DNA from: Myxococcales bacterium
Lineage (GTDB): Bacteria > Myxococcota_A > UBA9160 > SZUA-336
Assembly: GCA_013215565.1 (NCBI GenBank)
Contig: JABSQV010000009.1
Coordinates: 16,743 to 80,742, forward strand
Length of the DNA: 64,000 nt
Direction: 5' to 3'
Each line of letters starts with the position of its first letter. Within the stretch, counting starts at the first letter, position 1. This document shows, in pieces, positions 16,731 to 25,584 of the stretch. Below the pieces are notes generated by a model. That model had not been told where the DNA came from. It saw nothing but the letters and a program-made list of their open reading frames with translations, and did not search any database. The position numbers were made by a program, and so were the translations under genes.

Positions 16731-18224
16731 ATGCAGACAGCTCGCGTGCAGCGAAGCCCACGCATTGCCATCATCGGTGCGGGGTTCTCCGGGATCTGCC
16801 TCGGCATCCAGCTCCGCAGAGCCGGCGTCGAGAGCTTTGCGATCTACGAGAAGGCAGACGGGCTCGGCGGAACCTGGCGCGACAACCGCTACCCGGGTGC
16901 GGAGTGCGACATCCAGGCGTTTCAGTACTGCTTTTCGTTCGAGCAGAAGACCGACTGGTCGCAGAAGTGGGTAGGCTGGGCCGAGATCCTCGACTACATG
17001 GCGCACTGCACCGAAAAGTACGGGCTCCGCCGTCACATGCACTTCGGGACCGAGATCGAGAGTGCGCGCTGGAACGAGGCCGAGGGTGTCTGGGAGATTC
17101 GAAGCTCCGACGGGGAGGAGATCGAGGCCGAGGTCCTCGTGAGCGGGGTCGGGCAACTCAACCGGCCGAAGATTCCAGAAATTCCGGGCCTCGGGAGCTT
17201 CGCGGGCGAGTCCTTTCACTCCGCGCGCTGGAACACGGCCTACGACCTCGCCGGAAAGGACGTCGGCGTGATCGGAAACGCCGCGAGCGCGATCCAGTTC
17301 ATCCCCGAGATCGCGAAACAGGTGCAGAACCTGGTGGTCTTCCAGCGCAGCGCCAACTGGATGCTGCCGCGAAACAACCGCGCGTTCACCGAGAAAGAGA
17401 AGCAGCGCTTCACGCGCTTTCCCATCCTCGCCCGCATCTACCGCTCGCTGCTCTGGGCGTTGCAGGAGAGCCAGTTTCCGGCGTTCATCGGCAACTCCTG
17501 GCTCAGCCGGCGTATGGAGCGCCTGGCAACCCGGAAGATGCAGGAACAGATCAGGGATCCGGAACTCGCACGGGCGCTCGTTCCCGACTACCCGATCGGG
17601 GCGCGGCGCATCCTGATCGCAGACGACTACTATCCCGCGCTCGTCCGCGAGAACGTGGAGCTCGTGCTCGATCCGATCGACCGGGTAACACCCGAGGGCA
17701 TCGCGACCCGGGACGGACGAACGAAACGCCTCGATGCCATCATCCTCGCCACCGGCTTCGAAACCACCGCCTTTCTCTCTCCGATGAAGATCGAGGGACG
17801 GGACGGCCTGAGCCTCAACGAGGTCTGGAAAGCGGGCGCCGAAGCCTATCTCGGAATCTCGATCGCGGGCTTTCCCAACTTCTTCCTGATGTACGGGCCC
17901 AACACGAACCTCGGCCACAATTCAATCATCTTCATGATCGAGTGCCAGACCCGCTACATCCAGGACTGCATTCGCCAGCTCCAAAAGCAAAGACTCTGCT
18001 CAATCGACGTGCGCGGCAGCGTGATGGAGGCCTTCAACCGCCGCATCCAGGCCGAACTCGCCCGGAGCGTCTGGGCCGCGACCGACCACAGTTGGTACAA
18101 GCAGGCGGACGGCCGGATCACCAACAACTGGTCGGGTTCCACCATCCGCTACTGGTGGAACACCCGCCACGCGGACCTGATGCTGTACGATCGGCGCAGC
18201 AGCCCGGGGCAGAGCGACTTCTGA
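16731..18224 (+). CDS. Flavin monooxygenase, Baeyer-Villiger type
   Basis: The 497-residue protein has an N-terminal FAD Rossmann motif (RIAIIGAGFSG, residues 11-21), GLGGTWRDNRYPGAECD, and a second nucleotide-binding motif (DVGVIGNAASAIQFIPEIA, about 177-195) for NADPH. FAGESFHSARWN at residues 157-168 matches the Baeyer-Villiger fingerprint FxGxxxHxxxW(P/D), except for N in the last position. Such enzymes insert oxygen next to a ketone carbonyl. LATGFETTAF and FPNFFLMYGPNTNLGHNS are also typical. The ATG at 16731 lies in the stretch AGAAGATG, a weak ribosome site. hyuB starts 50 bases after its stop, suggesting one catabolic operon. Confidence 0.85.
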   Translation: MQTARVQRSPRIAIIGAGFSGICLGIQLRRAGVESFAIYEKADGLGGTWRDNRYPGAECDIQAFQYCFSFEQKTDWSQKWVGWAEILDYMAHCTEKYGLRRHMHFGTEIESARWNEAEGVWEIRSSDGEEIEAEVLVSGVGQLNRPKIPEIPGLGSFAGESFHSARWNTAYDLAGKDVGVIGNAASAIQFIPEIAKQVQNLVVFQRSANWMLPRNNRAFTEKEKQRFTRFPILARIYRSLLWALQESQFPAFIGNSWLSRRMERLATRKMQEQIRDPELARALVPDYPIGARRILIADDYYPALVRENVELVLDPIDRVTPEGIATRDGRTKRLDAIILATGFETTAFLSPMKIEGRDGLSLNEVWKAGAEAYLGISIAGFPNFFLMYGPNTNLGHNSIIFMIECQTRYIQDCIRQLQKQRLCSIDVRGSVMEAFNRRIQAELARSVWAATDHSWYKQADGRITNNWSGSTIRYWWNTRHADLMLYDRRSSPGQSDF

Positions 18225-18274
18225 TCAGACCCCGCAGGGGACCCGGGGAAGCGAAACGAGCAAGGGAGTAGCCC

Positions 18275-20098
18275 GTGTCCGAGGAAATCAACCAGCGACT
18301 CGCCGCCCGCAGGCCGGGACTCGAGAGTTCGGCCGAGATCGATCCCGTCACCGCGGGAATCATCCGGGGCTCCTTCGAGACCATCTGCTTCGAGATGGCC
18401 ACGCACCTCGGACGCGCGGCTTCCTCGGCCATCATCAACCAGTCCAACGAACGCAACGCCAGCATCATCGATGCAAACGGACGCCTCGCGGGTCTTTCGG
18501 TCGGCATCCCGCAGTTGCTCTTCATCTCGCCCATGGCGGTTCGCTGGGGACTGGAATTCCAGCAACAGGACGACTGGGGTCCGGGCGACCTCTTCGTCGG
18601 GAACGATCCCGATCACGGCGGCGGGCACCTTCCCGACTACACCGTCTACGCACCCGTCTATACCCCGGAGGGCCGACTACTGCTGATCGCGGCCTTGCAG
18701 GCGCACCAGGGAGACACCGGCGGCAAGGACCCGGGCGGGTTCTCGCCCGACTCGCTCGACATCTTTCACGAGGGGCTCGCGATCCCGGGAATCAAACTCG
18801 TTCACCGCGGAGAGAAACGGCGCGATATCCTGGACCTGCTGATTCGCAACAATCGGCTCCCCTCCTTCTCGGGAGACATCGCGGCCATGATCGGTGCCTG
18901 CGAACTCGGAGGGAGACGGCTCGAGGAACTGTTCGCGCGCTACGGGTCCGAGAGCGTCGCTGCGGCCGTCAATTTCAACATCGACGAGACCGAGCGGCGC
19001 TTCCGTGCAGAAGTCGCAGAGTGGCCGGACGGTGCCTACGAGGCCGACGTCTGGATCGACCACGACACCGTGGGCAACCGCGACGTTCGCGTTCACGTGA
19101 CCTGCAGCATCGAGGGCGATCAGCTCACGGTCGACATGACCGGAAGCGATGACCGGCCGGAACTGATCAACGTCTGGAACACCTTCTCGAACAGTCGCGG
19201 CTACGCCATGGCCCAGCTTGCCTCGATGGTGGATCCCGGAATCGTCAAGAACGAGGGACTCTTCAACGCGGTCGAGATGATCATCCCCTACGGGACCATC
19301 GTGCAGCCGCCTCCGAACAAGCCCGCGGCGCTCGGGGCATTCCACCCGGCCTGCGAGATCGGCGAGGCGATCTGCATCGCGCTCTCCGAGATCCTGCCGG
19401 AGCGCGCGTCGCCCCAGGTCTACAAGCTCGGCATGCCGAACGCCGTGATCGGCTTCGACGAGCAGGGCCAGATGTGGATGGATCAGGGCGTCGACGTGCG
19501 CGCCTCCGACGCCTCGGCCACGCAGGACATCGACGGCTGGGGCAGCATGTGCAGCGGGCTCGGCAACCTGATGCTCGCGACCGCCGAGGATGCGGAGAGC
19601 CGCTTTCCGGTGATCAACCTCGGGCGGGAACTCACGATCGACACGGGCGGGCCCGGGCGCTGGCGGGGTCAACCCGGGACACTCAACGTCAAGAAGATTC
19701 TCGAGCCGACCACGGCCATCGCCTGGATGGTCTCGGTCGAGCACCCGCTACGGGGGCTTCGAGGGGGAGACGACGCGGGTCCCTACGGGAACCGCTTCAA
19801 CGTCGGAACTCCCGAGGAGTACGAGGTCGAGGGCTCGGTCCGGGCTCAGCTCCCGAAGGACGCTGTGATCGCCTACCAGTACGGAGGCGGGGCCGGCTTC
19901 GAAGACGCGCTTCTGCGGGACCCGCAGGCGGTCTGCGAGGACGTGCTCGACGAGTACGTGAGCCTCGAAGCGGCTCGCGAGCGTTACGGGGTCGTGCTCA
20001 CGGGTGTGGTGGTCGATGGCGATCTCGCTGTCGACATCGGGGCCACCGCGAAACTCCGGAAAGAACTCGGCGCCGCGAAGGCAGAGCGCGAAAGATGA
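18275..20098 (+). CDS. hyuB: Hydantoinase B / oxoprolinase-type subunit
   Basis: The 607-residue product matches the HydB family: DPVTAGIIRGSFETICFEMATHLGRAASSAIINQSNE at the N-terminus, GDLFVGNDPDHGGGHLPDYTV and HAFHQGD-like LQAHQGDTGGKDPGGFSP. These proteins partner with HyuA in ATP-dependent ring opening of hydantoins or 5-oxoproline, or in ATP-dependent ketone carboxylation such as that by acetone or acetophenone carboxylase. Translation starts at GTG 18275 (AAGGGAGTAGCCC upstream). The stop overlaps the hyuA start (ATGA), so the two subunits are translationally coupled. Confidence 0.88.
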   Translation: MSEEINQRLAARRPGLESSAEIDPVTAGIIRGSFETICFEMATHLGRAASSAIINQSNERNASIIDANGRLAGLSVGIPQLLFISPMAVRWGLEFQQQDDWGPGDLFVGNDPDHGGGHLPDYTVYAPVYTPEGRLLLIAALQAHQGDTGGKDPGGFSPDSLDIFHEGLAIPGIKLVHRGEKRRDILDLLIRNNRLPSFSGDIAAMIGACELGGRRLEELFARYGSESVAAAVNFNIDETERRFRAEVAEWPDGAYEADVWIDHDTVGNRDVRVHVTCSIEGDQLTVDMTGSDDRPELINVWNTFSNSRGYAMAQLASMVDPGIVKNEGLFNAVEMIIPYGTIVQPPPNKPAALGAFHPACEIGEAICIALSEILPERASPQVYKLGMPNAVIGFDEQGQMWMDQGVDVRASDASATQDIDGWGSMCSGLGNLMLATAEDAESRFPVINLGRELTIDTGGPGRWRGQPGTLNVKKILEPTTAIAWMVSVEHPLRGLRGGDDAGPYGNRFNVGTPEEYEVEGSVRAQLPKDAVIAYQYGGGAGFEDALLRDPQAVCEDVLDEYVSLEAARERYGVVLTGVVVDGDLAVDIGATAKLRKELGAAKAERER

Positions 20099-22179
20099 CC
20101 TGCCGCGTCGGCGTGGACATCGGCGGGACCTTCACCGACTTCGCGCTTCTCAGGGACGGCAAGGTCACGCTCGAGAAGACACTGAGCACTCCACAGGATC
20201 GTTCGCTGGCGGTGATGACGGGTCTCGAGAAGCTGGCGACGCGCGAGGGACAGACGTTGGCGGAGTTTCTCGGAGGCGTCGAGGAGATCATCCACGGGAC
20301 CACGGTCGCAGACAACACCCTGATCGAAATGACGGGCGCGCTCACGGGGCTTCTGACCACCGAGGGATTTCGTGACGAGATCGAACTCCGTCGCGGCTAC
20401 AAGGAGGACATCTGGGACGTGCGGCTCGAGCCGCCTCCCCAGATCGTCCCACGCCGACGCCGGCTGACGGTTCCCGAACGCGTTCTCTTCGACGGCTCGA
20501 TCTACCGGGCGCTCGACGAGGACGCTGCGCGCGCAGCGATCCGCCGGCTCGCGAAGCAGGGCGTCGAGTCGGTCGCGATCTCGCTGCTTTTCTCCTTCAC
20601 CAACCCGGTCCACGAGCGGCGCCTCGCCGAACTCGTCGCGGAGGAGATTCCCGAGGCCGAGATCTCGCTCTCACACGAAGTGCTACCCCGCGCGCCCGAG
20701 TTCGAGAGAACCAGCACGACGGTCGTGAACGCCTACGTCGGTCCGCGCGTCAGCCGCTATCTGGACCGCCTCAGCGAGCGGCTGCACCAGGCCGGCTTTC
20801 AGCGCGAACTGCTGGTGATGCAGTCGAGCGGCGGCGTGATGACCCGCGAGTACCTGAGACAGAGTCCGATCCGCGTGCTCGCGTCGGGTCCCGCCGGCGG
20901 CGTCGTAGGCGGCGCCCATCTCGGCAGCGCCAAGGACGCGCCCGACCTGCTGTGCGTCGACATGGGCGGCACCAGCTACGACGTCTCGGTCGTGCAGTCC
21001 GGCGCGGCCCCCGCCAGGTCCGGCTGGAACTGGCACCACCGCTACCTGGTGGCGGTTCCCATGGTCGCGGTCGAAACGCTCGGCGCGGGGGGCGGCTCGA
21101 TCTGCCGCGTCCAGAACCGCGCGCTCCAGGTCGGCCCCGAGAGCGCGGGCGCGGACCCGGGCCCGGTCTGCTACGGACGCGGAGGCGAGCTCCCCACCGT
21201 GACCGATGCAAACCTGGTGATGGGCCTGCTCTCGGAGCGTTCCGAATTCGCGGGTGGTTCTTTCCAACTGACGCGCAGAGGCGTCGATCAGGCGTTCGAG
21301 CGCCACGTCGCAAAGTCGCTCGGCTGCAGTGTCGAGGAGGCTGCTTTCGACGCCTGGCGCGTGGTCAATGCCAACATGACGCAGGCGGTCCAGCGAAGCA
21401 CTGCGGGCAGGGGCATCGACCCGCGAGATCTCACGCTGCTGGCCTACGGCGGGAACGGCCCGGTCTTCGCGGCGATCCAGGCTCAGGAACTCGGGATCGG
21501 GCGAGTCCTCGTACCCAGGAGTTCGCCCACCTTCTCGGCGCTCGGCGCGCTCGCCGCGCGCCCGACCATCGACGAGGAGCGCTCGTACATCGTCGCCGCC
21601 CGGAACGCGGATCTGGAGCAGCTGCGAAGGCTCTGGCGGGAACTCAGCGAGCGCGCGGCCCGGTACCTGAAAGACGCTGGCTTCGCGTCGGCCGAGGTAT
21701 CAGCGCTCCACCAGCTCAATCTCCGCTACCCGGGCCAGAACTGGTCGCTGACTGTCGAGGTGGCCGAACGACTCGGGAACAACGACATCGACTTCGTCAG
21801 TGCGGAAATGCGCGACACTGCAATCGAGCGCTTTCATCGACAACACGAACGGGAATACGGACACCTCCGCGCTGAAGAAGAACCCGAGATCACCGGCGTG
21901 CGGCTGATCAGCTCGGTGGCCGTTCCACAGCCCCCGTTCCGGGGAGGCTTCAGTGCACCCGTGCGCGAGGCCTCGCCCACCGGGACCCGACGCGCGAATC
22001 TTGGGAACGGGTTCGAGCCCGCTCAGATCTTTCACGGGCCGGAGCTCGAGCCCGGTCACCGGATGAAGAGCCCCGCGATCATCGAAGAGACCTTCACGAC
22101 GATCGTTCTGTATCCCGGATGGGAGGCCCGCGTCGATGACGCGGGCGACTACATCCTCGAGGCAAACGGCTCGGACTAG
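20095..22179 (+). CDS. hyuA: Hydantoinase A / oxoprolinase-type subunit
   Basis: The 694-residue protein starts MTCRVGVDIGGTFTDFALL, the ASKHA-fold phosphate-binding loop of HydA proteins. It continues with VEEIIHGTTVADNTLIE, VMQSSGGVMTREYLRQSPIRVLASGPAGGV, CVDMGGTSYDVSVV and LLAYGGNGPVFA. It supplies the ATP-dependent activation step to the HyuB partner. Length matches the family (about 680-720). The ATG at 20095 overlaps the hyuB stop by four bases; a longer in-frame reading from 19474 is only a shadow of hyuB. Its TAG stop shares CTAG with the stop of the opposing kinase gene. Confidence 0.9.
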   Translation: MTCRVGVDIGGTFTDFALLRDGKVTLEKTLSTPQDRSLAVMTGLEKLATREGQTLAEFLGGVEEIIHGTTVADNTLIEMTGALTGLLTTEGFRDEIELRRGYKEDIWDVRLEPPPQIVPRRRRLTVPERVLFDGSIYRALDEDAARAAIRRLAKQGVESVAISLLFSFTNPVHERRLAELVAEEIPEAEISLSHEVLPRAPEFERTSTTVVNAYVGPRVSRYLDRLSERLHQAGFQRELLVMQSSGGVMTREYLRQSPIRVLASGPAGGVVGGAHLGSAKDAPDLLCVDMGGTSYDVSVVQSGAAPARSGWNWHHRYLVAVPMVAVETLGAGGGSICRVQNRALQVGPESAGADPGPVCYGRGGELPTVTDANLVMGLLSERSEFAGGSFQLTRRGVDQAFERHVAKSLGCSVEEAAFDAWRVVNANMTQAVQRSTAGRGIDPRDLTLLAYGGNGPVFAAIQAQELGIGRVLVPRSSPTFSALGALAARPTIDEERSYIVAARNADLEQLRRLWRELSERAARYLKDAGFASAEVSALHQLNLRYPGQNWSLTVEVAERLGNNDIDFVSAEMRDTAIERFHRQHEREYGHLRAEEEPEITGVRLISSVAVPQPPFRGGFSAPVREASPTGTRRANLGNGFEPAQIFHGPELEPGHRMKSPAIIEETFTTIVLYPGWEARVDDAGDYILEANGSD

Positions 22180-23267
22180 ATCCCACCCTCGCGCGCAACC
22201 GCGTCTGCGATCTCGACCAGCACCGGGATGCGTTTCTCGAGCAGCTGAAAACGCGGATCGCTGGTCTGGCCACGTACGAAGCGGATGTAGATTTGCTGGA
22301 CCACCACGGCGGTCTTCCAGATCGCGAAGCTCTCGTACCAGGGGATCGTGTCCAGTGGAATCCGCCTGCGTTCCGCATACCGCTGCGCAATTTCGGCCCG
22401 GGTCGGAAAGCCCGGCTGCGCGGTCACGGAGAGCGCCGCGCCGCGCTCGGGCGGGTCGTCGCCCTGCACCCAGTAACCGAGCAGCGTACCCAGGTCGACC
22501 AGTGGGTCGCCGAGCGTGGTCATGTCCCAGTCCAGGAAGGTCACGATCCTGCCCGGATCCCGGGGGTCGAGCATCGCGTTGTCGAGCTTGAGGTCGTTGT
22601 GCACCAGGCCGGCGCCGGGTGCGGACGGAAGCTTCGCGAGCAACCGCGTGTGCAGTTCGTCGAAGAGCCGATTCTCGGCGTGCTTCGCCCGGTCGAAGCG
22701 TCCTTTCCAGCCGTTCACCTGGCGCTCCGCGAAACCCTCGGGCTTCCCGAGATCCTCGAGACCGGCCTCGCGGTAATCGACCTCGTGTAGCTCCGCCATC
22801 GCGTCGACCAGGGCGAAGCTCATGCGCCGCCGCGCATCCGGGTACCGGTCGAGTTCGGCCGGCACCTGGCTCCGAACCACGATCCCGCGCATGCGTTCCA
22901 TGATCAGGAACACGGCGCCGATCACGGAGAGGTCTTCGCAGAGCAGCCAGGCCCGCGGTTTCCGGTCGAAGTGCCCCTCGAGGCCCGAGAGCACCTTGTA
23001 CTCGCGCGCCATGTCGTGCGAGCGCGGAGCGACCGGGCCGAGCGGCGGCCTGCGCAGTACGAGTTCACGCTCGCCGAAGCGCAGCAGATAGGTGAGGTTG
23101 GCGTGCCCGCCCGGGAACTGGAGCACCTCGAGCGGCTGCGCGCCCGCGAGTTCCGGGAGCCGCGCACGCAAGTAGCTGTCGACCGCGACCTCGTCGAACC
23201 GCTCGCCCGCCCGGACCGGGGCAACTTCGGGGGCTTCGGGCGGCCTGTGCGCAAACGCTTCCGACAT
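22176..23267 (-). CDS. APH-family phosphotransferase (acyl-CoA dehydrogenase-associated type)
   Basis: The 363-residue protein has a kinase-like fold. The ATP-binding lobe contains QFPGGHANLTYLLRFGERELVLRRPP, the catalytic loop is LVHNDLKLDNAMLD and the metal-binding segment FLDWDMTTLGDPLVDLG. This subfamily resembles the kinase domain fused to or found beside acyl-CoA dehydrogenases (ACAD10/11-like), thought to phosphorylate hydroxyacyl substrates, rather than antibiotic resistance enzymes. The start is ATG 23267 (MSEAFAHRPPEAPE); the reading from 23381 would run through the divergent intergenic region. It faces the CMD-family gene. Confidence 0.8.
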   Translation of the reverse strand: MSEAFAHRPPEAPEVAPVRAGERFDEVAVDSYLRARLPELAGAQPLEVLQFPGGHANLTYLLRFGERELVLRRPPLGPVAPRSHDMAREYKVLSGLEGHFDRKPRAWLLCEDLSVIGAVFLIMERMRGIVVRSQVPAELDRYPDARRRMSFALVDAMAELHEVDYREAGLEDLGKPEGFAERQVNGWKGRFDRAKHAENRLFDELHTRLLAKLPSAPGAGLVHNDLKLDNAMLDPRDPGRIVTFLDWDMTTLGDPLVDLGTLLGYWVQGDDPPERGAALSVTAQPGFPTRAEIAQRYAERRRIPLDTIPWYESFAIWKTAVVVQQIYIRFVRGQTSDPRFQLLEKRIPVLVEIADAVAREGGI

Positions 23268-23344
23268 GTTGCGAAGCCTAGCACCGGAGCATTGCTCCCG
23301 GAGACGGGCCCTGTCATGCTGACCCGGAATCCGAGGAGATCCTG

Positions 23345-23890
23345 ATGCCCCGAATCCCCCCCATCGACGCCGAGGCGGCACCCGACGCCGTCCGAAAACT
23401 GCTCGAGCTTCAGCCTGGCCACGCCCGGGTGCTGGGCACCATCGCCCACGCGGAGACGCTGCTCGAGCCCTTCATGCGAATGGCCGGCGCGTTCCTGCAG
23501 GAACTCGAACTCGCGCACGAACTTCGCGAACTCGTGATTCTGCGCGTGGCCCACATGCTGGGGGCCAAGTACGAGTGGGCCCAGCACCTTCCGATCGCGC
23601 GCAGCCTGGGCTTCTCGGAGGAACGCATCGAGGCCGTGCGCCGCGGGCCCGATTCCGGGCTGTTCGACGACGTCGAGTCCGCCGTGCTGCGCTTCACCGA
23701 CGATGCGCTGCGCAACACGGGTGCTTCGGACGCAACCTTCGACGCGGTCGAGAAGCACCTGGGTCACCGGGCCCTGGTCGAGATTACGCTCGCGATCGGG
23801 TTCTACCAGATGCTCGCGCGCCTGCTCGAAACCGCCGAGGTCGAAATCGAAGAGCCGACGGACAGCTTCGTCCGCGACGTCACGCGCTAG
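23345..23890 (+). CDS. Carboxymuconolactone decarboxylase (CMD/AhpD-like) family protein
   Basis: The 181-residue helical protein follows the CMD pattern: ELRELVILRVAHMLGAKYEWAQHLPIARSLGFSEERIEAV, and later VEITLAIGFYQMLARLLE. The EWAQHLPIA segment supplies the acid and His of the family core. The CxxC pair of AhpD peroxidase adaptors is absent, so a disulfide reductase role is unlikely and a decarboxylase, isomerase or hydrolase role is more plausible. The ATG at 23345 has GAGGAGATCCTG upstream. The gene is divergent from the APH-type kinase 77 bases away, and the two may share a regulatory region. Confidence 0.8.
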   Translation: MPRIPPIDAEAAPDAVRKLLELQPGHARVLGTIAHAETLLEPFMRMAGAFLQELELAHELRELVILRVAHMLGAKYEWAQHLPIARSLGFSEERIEAVRRGPDSGLFDDVESAVLRFTDDALRNTGASDATFDAVEKHLGHRALVEITLAIGFYQMLARLLETAEVEIEEPTDSFVRDVTR

Positions 23891-23939
23891 CTCCGCATAA
23901 GGGGCGCCCGCCCCCCCGGCCGGGTCAGGCCAGGTCTGC

Positions 23940-25568
23940 TCAGAGCGCGACCGCGGCGCCGTCGGCGCGCGGGTCGGAGCCTGCCCAGAGGACTCCGGTC
24001 TCGGGGTCGCGGAGAATGACCTGGCCCCGCCCGAAGACCCCGGTCCGGGCGAGGTCGCCGAAGACCCGGATCCGGTGGCCGCGCTCGGCGAGGCCCCGCT
24101 GCGCCTCGGCCGAGATCGCGTCCTCGAGAAAGACCTCTCCGCGCGGGGGATCGCTCCAAATCGAAAACCTCGGAGCGTCGAGCGCGTTCTGCGGATCCAT
24201 GCCGTGCTCGACCAGGTTCAAAAATACCTGCACGTGTCCCTGCGGCTGCACGAATCCGCCCATGACCCCGAAGGCAGCGTGGAGCTCCCCGTTCGCACGC
24301 GTACTCAGCGCTGGGATGATCGTGTGATAGGGCCGCTTACGCGGCTCGAGCCGATTCGGGTGGCCCGGCTCGAGACGGAAGCCCGCGCCGCGGTTCTGGA
24401 GTGTGAAGCCGCAGCCGGCGGGAACGATGCCGGTGCCGAAGCCGGCGTAGTTGCTGTTGATGAAGCTGCAGGCATTCCCGTCCGAGTCGGCGGCGCACAG
24501 ATAGACGGTGTCGGACTGGCTCACGGGGGCGCCGTGCACGGGATCGACGCTCGCCTTCGACGGATCGATCAGGCGGCGCCGCTCCGCCGCGTAGGCCTTG
24601 GAAAGCAGCGCCTCGACCGGAACCGGGCTGAACGCGGGATCGGCCACGTACCAGCGCGTGTCCGCAAAGGCCAGGCGCAGTGATTCGATCAAGAGATGCT
24701 GGTAGGCGGCGCCCCGGCGCTCGTGCGCACTGAGATCGAATCCCTCCAGCAGGTTGAGCGCGAGCAGCGCCGTCAGTCCCTGCCCGTTCGGCGCACACTC
24801 GTAGACCGTGTAGTCCCGGTAGTTCGTCGAGATCGGAGCTTCGAAGCTCGAGCGATGCGCGGCGAGATCGCCGGCCGCCAGCAGTCCCTCCAGGGATTCG
24901 ACCACGTCCAGCATCGCGCGGCCGGCCCGGCCGCGGTAGAAAGCCTCAGGGCCGCCCGCTGCGAGTTCGGTGAAGACCCCGGCCAGTCCCGGGTTTCGCC
25001 AGATCTCGCCGGCCCTGGGCGCGCGCCCCTCGAACAGTAGCTCGTCCCCGTGGGGGCTGGCCTGCTGGAGCAGTCCCTCGCTGCCGCGCCACGCCTGGGC
25101 CACGATCGGGGCCACGGCGTGTCCTTCGGTCGCGATCCGGATCGCGGGCGCCAGCACCTCCGAGAGCGAGCGCCGGCCGTGCCGGCTCAGCGTATCGGCC
25201 CACCCGGCCGCGGCCCCGGGCACCGTCACCGTGTGCACGCCGAGTCGCGGCATTTCGCGCGTGAACCCGCGCGCTTCGAGCACCTCCACCGAAAGCGCGG
25301 CGGGCGCGCGGCCGCTGCCGTTGACCGCGTGTACGCGACGCGTCGACCCCTCATAGAACAGCGCAAAGCAGTCGCCCCCGATGCCGGTCGAGGTCGGCTC
25401 GACCACGTTGAGGGCGGCCGCGGTCGCCACCGCCGCGTCGGCCGCGTTTCCGCCCGCGCGCAGGAGTTCGAGCCCCGCCTGTGCGGCGAGCGGATGACTG
25501 GTCGCGACACAGCCCGCGGTCGAAAGCAGCGGCGAGCGCCGCGACTCGAATACGACCCGGTGCCGCAC
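23940..25568 (-). CDS. ggt: Gamma-glutamyltransferase family (Ntn) hydrolase
   Basis: The 542-residue protein has the family N-terminus (ATSHPLAAQAGLELLRAGGNAADAAVATAAALNVVEP and GIGGDCFALFY) and the autocleavage site SDTVYLCAADSDGNACSFINS, with T as the Ntn nucleophile. FGVMGGFVQPQGHVQVFLN is also typical. GGTs transfer or hydrolyse gamma-glutamyl groups; some homologues are cephalosporin or other acylases. No clear signal peptide is seen, so it may be cytoplasmic. I chose GTG 25568, which has AGGAG seven bases upstream; a TTG at 25592 overlapping the preceding gene lacks a ribosome site. It is coupled to the MmgE/PrpD gene upstream. Confidence 0.85.
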   Translation of the reverse strand: MRHRVVFESRRSPLLSTAGCVATSHPLAAQAGLELLRAGGNAADAAVATAAALNVVEPTSTGIGGDCFALFYEGSTRRVHAVNGSGRAPAALSVEVLEARGFTREMPRLGVHTVTVPGAAAGWADTLSRHGRRSLSEVLAPAIRIATEGHAVAPIVAQAWRGSEGLLQQASPHGDELLFEGRAPRAGEIWRNPGLAGVFTELAAGGPEAFYRGRAGRAMLDVVESLEGLLAAGDLAAHRSSFEAPISTNYRDYTVYECAPNGQGLTALLALNLLEGFDLSAHERRGAAYQHLLIESLRLAFADTRWYVADPAFSPVPVEALLSKAYAAERRRLIDPSKASVDPVHGAPVSQSDTVYLCAADSDGNACSFINSNYAGFGTGIVPAGCGFTLQNRGAGFRLEPGHPNRLEPRKRPYHTIIPALSTRANGELHAAFGVMGGFVQPQGHVQVFLNLVEHGMDPQNALDAPRFSIWSDPPRGEVFLEDAISAEAQRGLAERGHRIRVFGDLARTGVFGRGQVILRDPETGVLWAGSDPRADGAAVAL

Positions 25569-25584
25569 GCGCTCGCTCCTGCCC

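Noticed and set aside
18275-22179. Acetone carboxylase
   Set aside because: Only two HyuAB-type subunits are present and the small subunit AcxC-like protein is missing; acetophenone carboxylase or hydantoinase types remain open.
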